A stretch of DNA of 64,000 nucleotides from Calliopsis andreniformis (taxonomy: Eukaryota; Arthropoda; Insecta; Hymenoptera; Andrenidae): contig NW_027480463.1 of the NCBI RefSeq assembly GCF_051401765.1, positions 2,976,001-3,040,000 on the forward strand, written 5' to 3'. The notes beneath the pieces are model-generated. The model ran no database searches and had not been told where the DNA came from. It worked only from the letters and a program-made list of their open reading frames with translations. Positions 1-13,226 of this stretch are shown piece by piece. The translations under genes were made by a program, and so were the position numbers. Each line of letters starts with the position of its first letter. The first letter of the stretch is position 1.

Positions 1-968
1 TCAATCCTCAATCCTCAATCCTCAATCTTCATCTTCAATCCTCAGTACTCAATCTTCAATCCTCAATCCACAATCCTCAATCCTCAATCCTCAATCTTCA
101 ATACCCAATACTCAATCTTCAATCCTCAATCCTCAATCCTCAATCCTCAATCCTCAATCCTCAATCCTCAATCGTCAATCTTCAATCCTCAATACTCAAT
201 CTTCAATCCTCAATCCTCAATACTCAATACTCAATCCTCATTCATCAATCCTCAATACCTAATCCTCAATCTTCAATCCTCAATCCTCAATCCTCAATCC
301 TCAATACTCAATACTCAATCCTCATTCTTCAATCCTCAGTACCCAATCCTCAAACTTCAACCCTCAATCCTCAGACCACAAACATCAACACTCAACCCTC
401 AGTCCTCGTCCTCAATCCTCAACCCCCAATACTCAATCCTCAATCTTCAATTCTCAATCCTCAATCCTCAAGCCACAATCCTGAATCCTCAATCCTGAAT
501 CCTCAACCTTCAGCCCTCAGTCCTCAACAATCAGTTGTCAATCCTCAATCCTCAAGAGAATATCATCAATTCACAGTTTTCAATACTCAATACTCAATCT
601 GCAATCTTCAAATCTCTATCCACAAACATCAATTCTCTTCACTCAACCCTCAACACTCAGTCTTCAATCCTCAATACTCAATCCTCAATCCTCAATCCTC
701 ATTCTTCAATCCTGAATACCCAATTCTCAATCTTCAATCCTCAATCCTCAATCCTCAATTCTCAATCCTCAATCCTCAGACCTCAAACAGCAATACTCAA
801 CCCTCAGTTCTCGTCCTCAATCCGCAACCATCAATCCTCAATCCTCAATATTCAATCATCAATATTCAATCTTCAGTCCTCAATCCTCAATCCTCAATCC
901 TCAATCCTCAATGTTCAATCCGCAATACCCAATCCTCAATCTTCTATCCGCAATCCTCAATCCTCAAT
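1..968 (+). repeat. Block P, first copy
   Basis: This block recurs at about 6120-7080. The offset is 6,119 bp at the left end and 6,112 bp further right, because the second copy has one heptamer fewer in a plain run near base 120-176. Other differences are single bases, for example near 50, 346 and 806. It contains one A box (528-660) and B-type blocks near 372 and 783. It may begin before the window. Confidence 0.88.
528..660 (+). repeat. A box, reference copy (19 heptads)
   Basis: This is a 133-bp block of strongly diverged heptads that keeps the 7-base register exactly. Landmarks in order are CAATCAG, TTGTCAA, two or three ordinary units, a GAATATC-containing pair, TTCACAG, TTTTCAA, TACTCAA twice, TCTGCAA, TCTTCAA, ATCTCTA, TCCACAA, ACATCAA, TTCTCWT, CACTCAA, CCCTCAA and CACTCAG. 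It is usually preceded by CTTCAGCCCTCAG. I located 72 copies in the window, all on this strand. The same DNA is read in different frames in different copies, so conservation is at DNA level. Function is unknown; a protein binding site is one possibility. Confidence 0.9.
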
Positions 969-2165
969 GCTCAATCCTCAATCCTCAATCCTCAATATTC
1001 AATCCTCAATACTCAATCTTCAATCCTCAATCCTCAATCCTCAATCGTCAATCCTCATTCTTCAATCCTCAACACCCAATCCTCAATCTTCAATCCTCAA
1101 TCCTCAATCCTCAATTCTCAATCCTCAATCCTCAATCCTCAGACCTCAAACATCAATACTCAACCCTCAGACCTCGTCCTCAATCCACAACCCTCAATCC
1201 TCGATCCTCAATCTTCAATCCTCTGTCCTTAGTCCTCAAACCTCAATCCTCAACCCTCAGCCCTCATCCTCAATCCTCAATCCTCAATCCTCAATTCTCA
1301 ATCTTCAATCCTCAATACTCAATCATCAATCCTCAATGCTCAGTCCTCAAATTTCAATTCTGAATCCTCAATCCGGAACCCTCAATCTTCAGCCCTCAGT
1401 CCTCAACAATCAGTTGTCCATCCTCAATCCTCAGTACAATATACTGAATTCACAGTTTTCAATACTCAATACTCGATCTGCAATCTTCAAATCTCTATCC
1501 ACAAACATCAATTCTCATCATTCAACCCTCAACACTCAGTCCTCAATGTTCAATCCACAATCCTCAATTCTCAATCTTCACACCTCAAACCTCAATCCTC
1601 AATCCTCAATGTTCAATCCTCAGTACCCAATCCTCAGTCTTCAATCCTCAATCCTCAGTCCTCAATCCTCAATCCTCAATCCTCAATCCTCAGTCCTCAA
1701 ACCTCAATCCTCAATCCCCAATCCTGAATCCTCAATCTTCAGCCCTCAGTCCTCCACAGTCAGTGGTCCATCCTCAATCCTCAATAGAATATCATGATTT
1801 CACAGCTTTCAATACTCAATACTCAACCTGCAATCTTCAAATCTCTATCCACAAACATCAATACTCATCACTCAACCCTCAAAACTCAGTCCCCAATCCT
1901 CAATATTCAAGCCTCAATCCTCAATCCTCAATCCACAATCCTCAACCTTCAATCCTCAATACTCAATCTTCAATCCTCAATCCTCAATACGCAATCCTCA
2001 ATTCGCAATCCTCAATATTCGATCTTCAATCCTCAATACTCAATATTCACTCCTCAATCCTCAATCCTCAATCCTCAATCCTCATTCTTCAATCCTCAAT
2101 ACCCAATCCTCAATCTTCAACCCTCAATCCTCAATCCTCAATTCTCAATCCTCAATCTTCAACCC
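969..2165 (+). repeat. Block R, lost from the second 6-kb copy
   Basis: This block lies between P and Q in the first copy of the 6.1-kb repeat and is missing between P and Q at 7080. It holds A boxes at 1407-1539 and 1757-1889; the second has CAGTGGT in place of CAGTTGT. Bases 1205-2070 recur at 12361-13226 (offset 11,156) with scattered substitutions. Units here are otherwise ordinary heptamers. Confidence 0.85.
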
Positions 2166-5100
2166 TCAATCTTCAGCCCTCAGACCTCAACAATCAGTTG
2201 TCAATCCTCAATCCTCAATAGAATATACTCAATTCACAGTTTTCAATACTCAATACTCAATCTGCAGTCTTCAAATCTGTATCCACAAACATCAATTCTC
2301 ATCACTCAACCCTCAACACTCAGTCCTCAATGTTCAATCCTCAATCCTCAATTCTCAATCTTCAGTCCTCAATACTGAACCTTCAATCGTCAATCCTCAA
2401 TCCTCAGCCCTCAATCCTCAATCCTCAATCTTAATCTTCAATCCTCAGTACTCAATCTTCAATCCTCAATCCACAATCCTCAATCCTCAATCCTCAATCT
2501 TCAATACCCAATACTCAATCTTCAATCCTCAATCCTCAATCCTCAATCCTCAATACTCAATACTCAACCCTCATTCTTCAATCCTCAGTACCCAATCCTC
2601 AATCTTCAACCCTCAATCCTCAGACCACAAACATCAACACTCAACCCTCAGTCCTCGTCCTCAATCCTCAAACCCCAATACTCAATCCTCAATCTTCAAT
2701 TCTCAATCCTCAATCCTCAATCCACAATCCTGAATCCTCAATCCTGAATCCTCAACCTTCAGCCCTCAGTCCTCAACAATCAGTTGTCAATCCTCAATCC
2801 TCAAGAGAATATCATCAATACACAGTTTTCAATACTCAATACTCAATCTGCAACCTTCAAATCTCTATCCACAAACATCAATTCTCTTCACTCAACCCTC
2901 AACACTCAGTCCCCAATCCTCAATATTCAAGCCTCAATCCTCAATCCTCAATCCACAATCCTCAATTCTCAATCTTCAATCCTCAATACTCAATCTTCAA
3001 TCCTCAATGCTCAGTCCTCAAATTTCAATTCTGAATCCTCAATCCGGAACCCTCAATCTTCAGCCCTCAGTCCTCAACAATCAGTTGTCCATCCTCAATC
3101 CTCAATAGAACATCATGATTTCACAGTTTTCAATACTCAATACTCAACCTGCAATCTTCAAATCTCTATCCACAAACATCAATACTCATCACTCAACCCT
3201 CAAAACTCAGTCCCCAATCCTCAATATTCAAGCCTCAATCCTCAATCCTCAATCCACAATCCTCAACCTTCAATCCTCAATACTCAATCTTCAATCCTCA
3301 ATCCTCAACCCGCAATCCTCAATTCGCAATCCTCAATAGTCGATCTTCAATCCTCGATACTCAATATTCACTCCTCAATCCTCAATCCTCAATCCTCAAT
3401 CCTCATTCTTCAATCCTCAATACCCAATCCTCAATCTTCAACCCTCAATCCTCAATCCTCAATTCTCAATCCTCAATCTTCAACCCTCAATCTTTAGCCC
3501 TCAGACCTCAACAATCAGTTGTCAATCCTCAATCCTCAATAGAATATACTCAATTCGCAGTTTTCAATACTCAACGCTCAATCTGCAGTCTTCAAATCTG
3601 TATCCACAAACATCAATTCTCATCACTCAACCCTCAACACTCAGTCCTCAATGTTCAATCCTCAATCCTCAATTCTCAATCTTCAATCCTCAATACTGAA
3701 CCTTCAATCGTCAATCCTCAATCCTCAGTCCTCAATCCTCAATCCTCAATCTTAATCTTCAATCCTCAGTACTGAATCTTCAATCCTCAATCCTCAATCC
3801 TCAATCCTCGATCGTCAACCTTCAATCCTCAACACTCAATCTTCAATCCTCAATCGTCAATCCTCAATCCTCAATCCTCAATCCTCATTCTTCAATCCTC
3901 AATACCCAATCCTCAATCTTCAACCCTCAATCCTCAATCCTCAATCCTCAATCCTCATTCTTCAATCCTCAATACCCAATCCTCAATCTTCAATCCTCAA
4001 TCCTCAATCCTCAATCCTCAATCCCCAATCCTCAATCCTCAATCCTCAATCCTCAATCCTCATTCTTCAATCCTCAATACCCAATCCTCAATCTTCAATC
4101 CTCAATCCTCAATCCTCAATTCTCAATTCTCAATCCTCAGTCCTCAGTCCTCAAACCTCAATCCTCAACCCTCAGACCTCATCCTCAATCCTTAATCGAC
4201 AATCCTCAATCCTCAATCTTCTATCCTCAATACTCAACCTTCAATCCTGAATCCTCAGACTTCAAACATCAATACTCAACCCTCAGTCCTCGTCCTCAAT
4301 CCACAACCCTCAATCCTCAATCCTCAATATTCAGACGTTAATATTCAACCTTCAATCCTCAATCCTCAATCCTCTATCCTCAACACTCAATACTCAATCT
4401 TCAATCCTCAATCCTCAATCCTCAATCCTCAATCCTCAATCTTAATCTTCAATCCTCAATCCTCAATCCTCAATCCTCAATCCTCAATCCTCAATCATCA
4501 ATGTTCAATCCTCAATACCCGATCCTCAGGCTTCAATCCTCAAACCTCGATCCTCAATCCTCAATCCTCAATCATCAATCCTCAGTCCTCAAACCTCAAT
4601 CTTGAATCCTCAATCCTGAATCCTCAATCTTCAGCCCTCAGTCCTCAAGAATCAGTGGTCCATCCTCAATCCTCAATAGAGTACCATGATTTCACAGTTT
4701 TCAATACTCAATACTCAACCTGCAATCTTCAAATCTCTATCCACAAACATCAATTCTCATCACTCAACCCTCAACACTCAGTCCCCAATCCTCAATATTC
4801 AAGCCTCAATCCTCAATCCTCAATCCACAATCCTCAACCTTCAATCCTCAATACTCAATCTTCAATCCTCAATCCTCAATCCTCAATCCTCAATTCGCAA
4901 TCCTCAATAGTCAATCTTCAATCCTCAATACTCAATATTCAATCCTCAATCCTCAATCCTCAATCCTCAATCCTCATTCTTCGATCCTCAATACCCAATC
5001 CTCAATCTTCAATCCTCAATCCTCAATCCTCTGTCCTTAGTCCTCAAACCTCAATCCTCAACCCTCAGCCCTCATCCTCAATCCTCAATCCTCAATCCTC

Positions 5101-5760
5101 AATTCTCAATCTTCAATCCTCAATACTCAATCTTCAATCCTCAGTGCTCAGTCCTCAAATTTCAATTCTGAATCCTCAATCCGGAACCCTCAATCTTCAG
5201 CCCTCAGTCCTCAACAATCAGTTGTCAATCCTCAATCCTCAATAGAATATACTCAATTCACAGTTTTCAATACTCAATACTCAATCTGCAATCTTCAAAT
5301 CTCTATCCACAAACATCAATTCTCATCATTCAACCCTCAACACTCAGTCCTCAATGTTCAATCCACAATCCTCAATTCTCAATCTTCACACCTCAATCCT
5401 CAATCCTCAATCCTCAATATTCAATCCTCAATACCCAATCCTCAGTCTTCAATCCTCAATCCTCAATCCTCAATCCTCAGTCCTCAATCCTCAATCCTCA
5501 GTCCTCAAACCTCAAACCTCAATCCTCAATCCCCAATCCTGAATCCTCAATCTTCAGCCCTCAGTCCACCACAGTCAGTGGTCCATCCTCAATCCTCAAT
5601 ACAATATCATGATTTCACAGCTTTCAGTACTCTATACTCAACCTGCAATCTTCAGATCTCTGTCCACAAACATCAATTCTCATCACTCAACCCTCAACAC
5701 TCAGTCCCCAATCCTCAATATTCAAGCCTCAATCCTCAATCCTCAATCCACAATCCTCAA
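2164..5760 (+). repeat. Block Q, first copy
   Basis: About 3.6 kb that recurs at 7074-10670 with a constant offset of 4,910 bp and only scattered substitutions (for example near 3494, 3572, 3782 and 3985). It contains seven A boxes: 2191-2323, 2777-2909, 3078-3210, 3512-3644, 4649-4781, 5215-5347 and 5572-5704. Bases about 4615-5025 also resemble 41830-42240. Identity with the second copy ends sharply at 5760. Confidence 0.9.
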
Positions 5761-6119
5761 CCTCCAATCCTCAATGCTCAATCTTCAATCCTCAATCCTC
5801 AATACTCAATACTCAATCCTGGTTCTACAATCCTCAATACCCAATCCTCAATCTTCAATCCTCAATCTTCAATCATCAATATTCAATCTTCAATCCTCAA
5901 TCCTCAATCCTCAATCCTCAATCCTCAATCTTCAATCCTCAATCCTCAATCCTCAACCCTCAATCTTAATCTTCAATCCTCAATACTCAGTCTGCAATCC
6001 TCAATCCTCAATCCTCCATCTTCAACCCTCAATCCTCAAGCGTCAATCCTCAGTCCTCACTCCTCAATCCTCATTCTTCAATCTTCAATACCGAATCCTG
6101 AATCTTCAATCCTCAATCC
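5761..6119 (+). repeat. Block S, plain heptamers without an A box
   Basis: This stretch links Q to the second P block. It is ordinary heptamers with a C-rich variant patch and a TTAATC six-base slip near 5965. I see no A box and no close long copy of the whole stretch elsewhere in the window. Confidence 0.7.
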
Positions 6120-7080
6120 TCAATCCTCAATCCTCAATCCTCAATCTTCATCTTCAATCCTCAGTAGTCAATCTTCAATCCTCAATCCACAATCCTCAAT
6201 CCTCAATCCTCAATCTTCAATACCCAATACTCAATCTTCAATCCTCAATCCTCAATCCTCAATCCTCAATCCTCAATCCTCAATCGTCAATCTTCAATCC
6301 TCAATACTCAATCTTCAATCCTCAATCCTCAATACTCAATACTCAATCCTCATTCATCAATCCTCAATACCTAATCCTCAATCTTCAATCCTCAATCCTC
6401 AATCCTCAATCCTCAATACTCAATACTCAATCCTCATTCTTCAATCCTCAGTACCCAATCCTCAATCTTCAACCCTCAATCCTCAGACCACAAACATCAA
6501 CACTCAACCCTCAGTCCTCGTCCTCAATCCTCAACCCCCAATACTCAATCCTCAATCTTCAATTCTCAATCCTCAATCCTCAAGCCACAATCCTGAATCC
6601 TCAATCCTGAATCCTCAACCTTCAGCCCTCAGTCCTCAACAATCAGTTGTCAATCCTCAATCCTCAAGAGAATATCATCAATTCACAGTTTTCAATACTC
6701 AATACTCAATCTGCAATCTTCAAATCTCTATCCACAAACATCAATTCTCTTCACTCAACCCTCAACACTCAGTCTTCAATCCTCAATACTCAATCCTCAA
6801 TCCTCAATCCTCATTCTTCAATCCTGAATACCCAATTCTCAATCTTCAATCCTCAATCCTCAATCCTCAATTCTCAATCCTCAATCCTCAGACCTCAAAC
6901 AGCAATACTCAACCCTCAGTCCTCGTCCTCAATCCGCAACCATCAATCCTCAATCCTCAATATTCAATCATCAATATTCAATCTTCAGTCCTCAATCCTC
7001 AATCCTCAATCCTCAATCCTCAATGTTCAATCCGCAATACCCAATCCTCAATCTTCTATCCGCAATCCTCAATCCTCAAT
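6120..7080 (+). repeat. Block P, second copy
   Basis: Copy of 1-968 with one A box at 6640-6772. Its right end joins directly to block Q. The shared heptamer CCTCAAT at 7074-7080 matches both the end of P (to 968) and the start of Q (2164-2170), which marks the deletion joint. Confidence 0.88.
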
Positions 7081-10000
7081 CTTCAGCCCTCAGACCTCAA
7101 CAATCAGTTGTCAATCCTCAATCCTCAATAGAATATACTCAATTCACAGTTTTCAATACTCAATACTCAATCTGCAGTCTTCAAATCTGTATCCACAAAC
7201 ATCAATTCTCATCACTCAACCCTCAACACTCAGTCCTCAATGTTCAATCCTCAATCCTCAATTCTCAATCTTCAGTCCTCAATACTGAACCTTCAATCGT
7301 CAATCCTCAATCCTCAGCCCTCAATCCTCAATCCTCAATCTTAATCTTCAATCCTCAGTACTCAATCTTCAATCCTCAATCCACAATCCTCAATCCTCAA
7401 TCCTCAATCTTCAATACCCAATACTCAATCTTCAATCCTCAATCCTCAATCCTCAATCCTCAATACTCAATACTCAACCCTCATTCTTCAATCCTCAGTA
7501 CCCAATCCTCAATCTTCAACCCTCAATCCTCAGACCACAAACATCAACACTCAACCCTCAGTCCTCGTCCTCAATCCTCAAACCCCAATACTCAATCCTC
7601 AATCTTCAATTCTCAATCCTCAATCCTCAATCCACAATCCTGAATCCTCAATCCTGAATCCTCAACCTTCAGCCCTCAGTCCTCAACAATCAGTTGTCAA
7701 TCCTCAATCCTCAAGAGAATATCATCAATACACAGTTTTCAATACTCAATACTCAATCTGCAACCTTCAAATCTCTATCCACAAACATCAATTCTCTTCA
7801 CTCAACCCTCAACACTCAGTCCCCAATCCTCAATATTCAAGCCTCAATCCTCAATCCTCAATCCACAATCCTCAATTCTCAATCTTCAATCCTCAATACT
7901 CAATCTTCAATCCTCAATGCTCAGTCCTCAAATTTCAATTCTGAATCCTCAATCCGGAACCCTCAATCTTCAGCCCTCAGTCCTCAACAATCAGTTGTCC
8001 ATCCTCAATCCTCAATAGAACATCATGATTTCACAGTTTTCAATACTCAATACTCAACCTGCAATCTTCAAATCTCTATCCACAAACATCAATACTCATC
8101 ACTCAACCCTCAAAACTCAGTCCCCAATCCTCAATATTCAAGCCTCAATCCTCAATCCTCAATCCACAATCCTCAACCTTCAATCCTCAATACTCAATCT
8201 TCAATCCTCAATCCTCAACCCGCAATCCTCAATTCGCAATCCTCAATAGTCGATCTTCAATCCTCGATACTCAATATTCACTCCTCAATCCTCAATCCTC
8301 AATCCTCAATCCTCATTCTTCAATCCTCAATACCCAATCCTCAATCTTCAACCCTCAATCCTCAATCCTCAATTCTCAATCCTCAATCTTCAACCCTCAA
8401 TCTTCAGCCCTCAGACCTCAACAATCAGTTGTCAATCCTCAATCCTCAATAGAATACACTCAATTCGCAGTTTTCAATACTCAACACTCAATCTGCAGTC
8501 TTCAAATCTGTATCCACAAACATCAATTCTCATCACTCAACCCTCAACACTCAGTCCTCAATGTTCAATCCTCAATCCTCAATTCTCAATCTTCAATCCT
8601 CAATACTGAACCTTCAATCGTCAATCCTCAATCCTCAGTCCTCAATCCTCAATCCTCAATCTTAATCTTCAATCCTCAGTACTGAATCTTCATTCCTCAA
8701 TCCTCAATCCTCAATCCTCGATCGTCAACCTTCAATCCTCAACACTCAATCTTCAATCCTCAATCGTCAATCCTCAATCCTCAATCCTCAATCCTCATTC
8801 TTCAATCCTCAATACCCAATCCTCAATCTTCAACCCTCAATCCTCAATCCTCAATCCTCAATCCTCATTCTTCAATCCTCAATACCCAATCCTCAATCTT
8901 CAATTCTCAATCCTCAATCCTCAATCCTCAATCCCCAATCCTCAATCCTCAATCCTCAATCCTCAATCCTCATTCTTCAATCCTCAATACCCAATCCTCA
9001 ATCTTCAATCCTCAATCCTCAATCCTCAATTCTCAATTCTCAATCCTCAGTCCTCAGTCCTCAAACCTCAATCCTCAACCCTCAGACCTCATCCTCAATC
9101 CTTAATCGACAATCCTCAATCCTCAATCTTCTATCCTCAATACTCAACCTTCAATCCTGAATCCTCAGACTTCAAACATCAATACTCAACCCTCAGTCCT
9201 CGTCCTCAATCCACAACCCTCAATCCTCAATCCTCAATATTCAGACGTTAATATTCAACCTTCAATCCTCAATCCTCAATCCTCTATCCTCAACACTCAA
9301 TACTCAATCTTCAATCCTCAATCCTCAATCCTCAATCCTCAATCCTCAATCTTAATCTTCAATCCTCAATCCTCAATCCTCAATCCTCAATCCTCAATCC
9401 TCAATCATCAATGTTCAATCCTCAATACCCGATCCTCAGGCTTCAATCCTCAAACCTCGATCCTCAATCCTCAATCCTCAATCATCAATCCTCAGTCCTC
9501 AAACCTCAATCTTGAATCCTCAATCCTGAATCCTCAATCTTCAGCCCTCAGTCCTCAAGAATCAGTGGTCCATCCTCAATCCTCAATAGAGTACCATGAT
9601 TTCACAGTTTTCAATACTCAATACTCAACCTGCAATCTTCAAATCTCTATCCACAAACATCAATTCTCATCACTCAACCCTCAACACTCAGTCCCCAATC
9701 CTCAATATTCAAGCCTCAATCCTCAATCCTCAATCCACAATCCTCAACCTTCAATCCTCAGTACTCAATCTTCAATCCTCAATCCTCAATCCTCAATCCT
9801 CAATTCGCAATCCTCAATAGTCAATCTTCAATCCTCAATACTCAATATTCAATCCTCAATCCTCAATCCTCAATCCTCAATCCTCATTCTTCGATCCTCA
9901 ATACCCAATCCTCAATCTTCAATCCTCAATCCTCAATCCTCTGTCCTTAGTCCTCAAACCTCAATCCTCAACCCTCAGCCCTCATCCTCAATCCTCAATC

Positions 10001-10670
10001 CTCAATCCTCAATTCTCAATCTTCAATCCTCAATACTCAATCTTCAATCCTCAGTGCTCAGTCCTCAAATTTCAATTCTGAATCCTCAATCCGGAACCCT
10101 CAATCTTCAGCCCTCAGTCCTCAACAATCAGTTGTCAATCCTCAATCCTCAATAGAATATACTCAATTCACAGTTTTCAATACTCAATACTCAATCTGCA
10201 ATCTTCAAATCTCTATCCACAAACATCAATTCTCATCATTCAACCCTCAACACTCAGTCCTCAATGTTCAATCCACAATCCTCAATTCTCAATCTTCACA
10301 CCTCAATCCTCAATCCTCAATCCTCAATATTCAATCCTCAATACCCAATCCTCAGTCTTCAATCCTCAATCCTCAATCCTCAATCCTCAGTCCTCAATCC
10401 TCAATCCTCAGTCCTCGAACCTCAAACCTCAATCCTCAATCCCCAATCCTGAATCCTCAATCTTCAGCCCTCAGTCCACCACAGTCAGTGGTCCATCCTC
10501 AATCCTCAATACAATATCATGATTTCACAGCTTTCAGTACTCTATACTCAACCTGCAATCTTCAGATCTCTGTCCACAAACATCAATTCTCATCACTCAA
10601 CCCTCAACACTCAGTCCCCAATCCTCAATATTCAAGCCTCAATCCTCAATCCTCAATCCACAATCCTCAA
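7074..10670 (+). repeat. Block Q, second copy
   Basis: Copy of 2164-5760 at a constant 4,910-bp offset. A boxes lie at 7101-7233, 7687-7819, 7988-8120, 8422-8554, 9559-9691, 10125-10257 and 10482-10614, at the same relative positions as in the first copy. Identity stops at 10670, after which the two copies differ. Confidence 0.9.
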
Positions 10671-12360
10671 CCCGCAATCCTCAATACTCAATCTTCAATC
10701 CTCAATCCTCAACCCGCAATCCTCAATTCGCAATCCTCAATAGTCGATCTTCAATCCTCAATACTCAATATTCACTCCTCAATCCTCAATCCTCAATACT
10801 CAATCCTCATTCTTCAATCCTCAATACCCAATCCTCAATCTTCAACCCTCAATCCTCAATCCTCAATTCTCAATCCTCAATCCTCAGTCCTCAGTCCTCA
10901 AACCTCAAACATCAACCCTCAGCCCTCATCCTCAATCCTCAGTCCTCAATCCTCAATTCTCAATCTTCAATCCTCAATACTCAATCTTCAATCCTCAATG
11001 CTCAGTCCTCAAATTTCAATTCTGAATCCTCAATCCGGAACCCTCAATCTTCAGCCCTCAGACCTCAACAATCAGTTGTCAATCCTCAATCCTCAATAGA
11101 ATATACTCAATTCACAGTTTTCAATACTCAATACTCAATCTGCAATCTTCAAATCTCTATCCACAAACATCAATTCTCATCACTCAACCCTCAACACTCA
11201 GTCCTCAACGCTCAATCCTCAATCCTCAATTCTCAATCCTCAATCCTCAATCCTCAATCGTGAATCTTCAATCCTCAATACTCGATCCTCAATCCTCAAT
11301 CCTCAATCCTCAATCCTCAATCGTCAATCTTCAATCCTCAATACTCAATCTTCAATCCTGAATCCTCAATACTCAATACTCAATCCTCATTCTACAATCC
11401 TCAACACCCAATCCTCAATCTTCAATCCTCAACCTTCAATCATCAATATTCAATCTTCAATCCTCAATCCTCAATCCTCAATACTCAATCCTCAATCCTC
11501 AATCCTCAATCTTAATCTTCAATCCTCAGTACTCAATCTTCAATCCTCAATCCTCAATCCTCAATCCTCAATCCTCAATCTTCAATCCCCAATACTCAAT
11601 CTTCAATCCTCAATCCTCAATCCTCAATCCTCAATCCTCAATCCTCAATCCTCAATCGTCAATCTTCAATCCTCAATACTCAATCTTCAATCCTCAATCC
11701 TCAATACTCAATACTCAATCCTCATTCTTCAATCCTCAATACCCAATCCTCAATCTTCAATCCTCAATGCTCAATCCTCAATCCTCAATCCTCAATCTTC
11801 AATCCTCAATCGTCAATCCTCAATCCACAATCCTCAATCTTCAATCCTCAATACTCAGTCTTCAATCCTCAATCCTCAATCCTCAATCCTGAATCCTCAA
11901 TCCTCAATCCTCAATCGTCAACCTTCAATCCTCAATACTCAATCTTCAATCCTCAATCCTCAACACTCAATCCTCAATCCTCATTCTTCAATCCTCAATA
12001 CCCAATCCTCAATCTTCAATCCTCAATCCTGAATCCTCAATCATCAATCCTCAATCCTCAATCCTCAATCCTCAGACCTCAACCATCAATACTCAACCCT
12101 CAGTCCTCGTACTCAATCCACAACCCTCAATCCTCGATCCTCAACCTTCAATCGTCAATATTCAATCTTCAATCCTCAATCCTCAATCCTCAATACTCAA
12201 TACTCAATCCTCAATGTTCTATCCTCAATACGCAATCCTCAATCTTCAATCCTCAATCCTCAGTCCTCAATCCTCAACCCTCAATCCTCAATCCTCAACC
12301 TTAATCTTCAATCCTCAGTACTCAATCTTCAATCCTCAATGCTGAATCCTCAATCCTCAA
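10671..12360 (+). repeat. Heptamer region with one A box; parent of a deleted copy
   Basis: Contains one A box (11069-11201), then about 1.2 kb of mostly ordinary heptamers and a B block near 12074. From about 11299 onward the sequence recurs at 13227-14075, first with an offset of 1,928 bp and then 1,578 bp, so roughly 350 bp from 11560 to 11910 is present here and absent there. Confidence 0.8.
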
Positions 12361-13226
12361 TCCTCAATCTTCAATCCTCTGTCCTTAGTCCTCAAACCTC
12401 AATCCTCAACCCTCAGCCCTCATCCTCAATCCTCAATCCTCAATCCTCAATTCTCAATCTTCAATCCTCAATACTCAATCTTCAATCCTCAATGCTCAGT
12501 CCTCAAATTTCAATTCTGAATCCTCAATCCGGAACCCTCAATCTTCAGTACTCAGTCCTCAACAATCAGTTGTCCATCCTCAATCCTCAATAGAATATAC
12601 TTAATTCACAGTTTTCAATACTCAATACTCGATCTGCAATCTTCAAATCTCTATCCACAAACATCAATTCTCATCATTCAACCCTCAACACTCAGTCCTC
12701 AATGTTCAATCCACAATCCTCAATTCTCAATCTTCACACCTCAAACCTCAATCCTCAATCCTCAATGTTCAATCCTCAATACCCAATCCTCAGTCTTCAA
12801 TCCTCAATCCTCAGTCCTCAATCCTCAATCCTCAATCCTCAATCCTCAGTCCTCAAACCTCAATCCTCAATCCCCAATCCTGAATCCTCAATCTTCAGCC
12901 CTCAGTCCTCCACAGTCAGTGGTCCATCCTCAATCCTCAATAGAATATCATGATTTCACAGTTTTCAATACTCAATACTCAACCTGCAATCTTCAAATCT
13001 CTATCCACAAACATCAATACTCATCACTCAACCCTCAAAACTCAGTCCCCAATCCTCAATATTCAAGCCTCAATCCTCAATCCTGAATCCACAATCCTCA
13101 ACCTTCAATCCTCACTACTCAATCTTCAATCCTCAATCCTCAACCCGCAATCCTCAATTCGCACTCCTCAATAGTCGATCTTCAATCCTCAATACTCAAT
13201 ATTCACTCCTCAATCCTCAATCCTCA
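12361..13226 (+). repeat. Copy of part of block R
   Basis: Matches 1205-2070 at an offset of 11,156 bp with scattered substitutions. A boxes lie at 12563-12695 and 12913-13045, spaced 350 bp apart (50 heptads), the same spacing as 1407 and 1757 in the other copy. Confidence 0.85.

Noticed and set aside
535..1797. Open frame of 420 codons
   Set aside because: Overlaps open frames in the two other phases. Its start is an internal TTG in the A box, and it ends at a chance TGA. Copies of the same DNA elsewhere are closed or in another frame.
5578..7131. Longest open frame, 517 codons of S-S-I-L-N-P-Q-like repeats
   Set aside because: All forward frames are open for the same compositional reason and overlap each other. 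A-box DNA is read in different frames in different places. It crosses the S, P and Q module joints. There is no ribosome binding site, and stops come and go with single variants.
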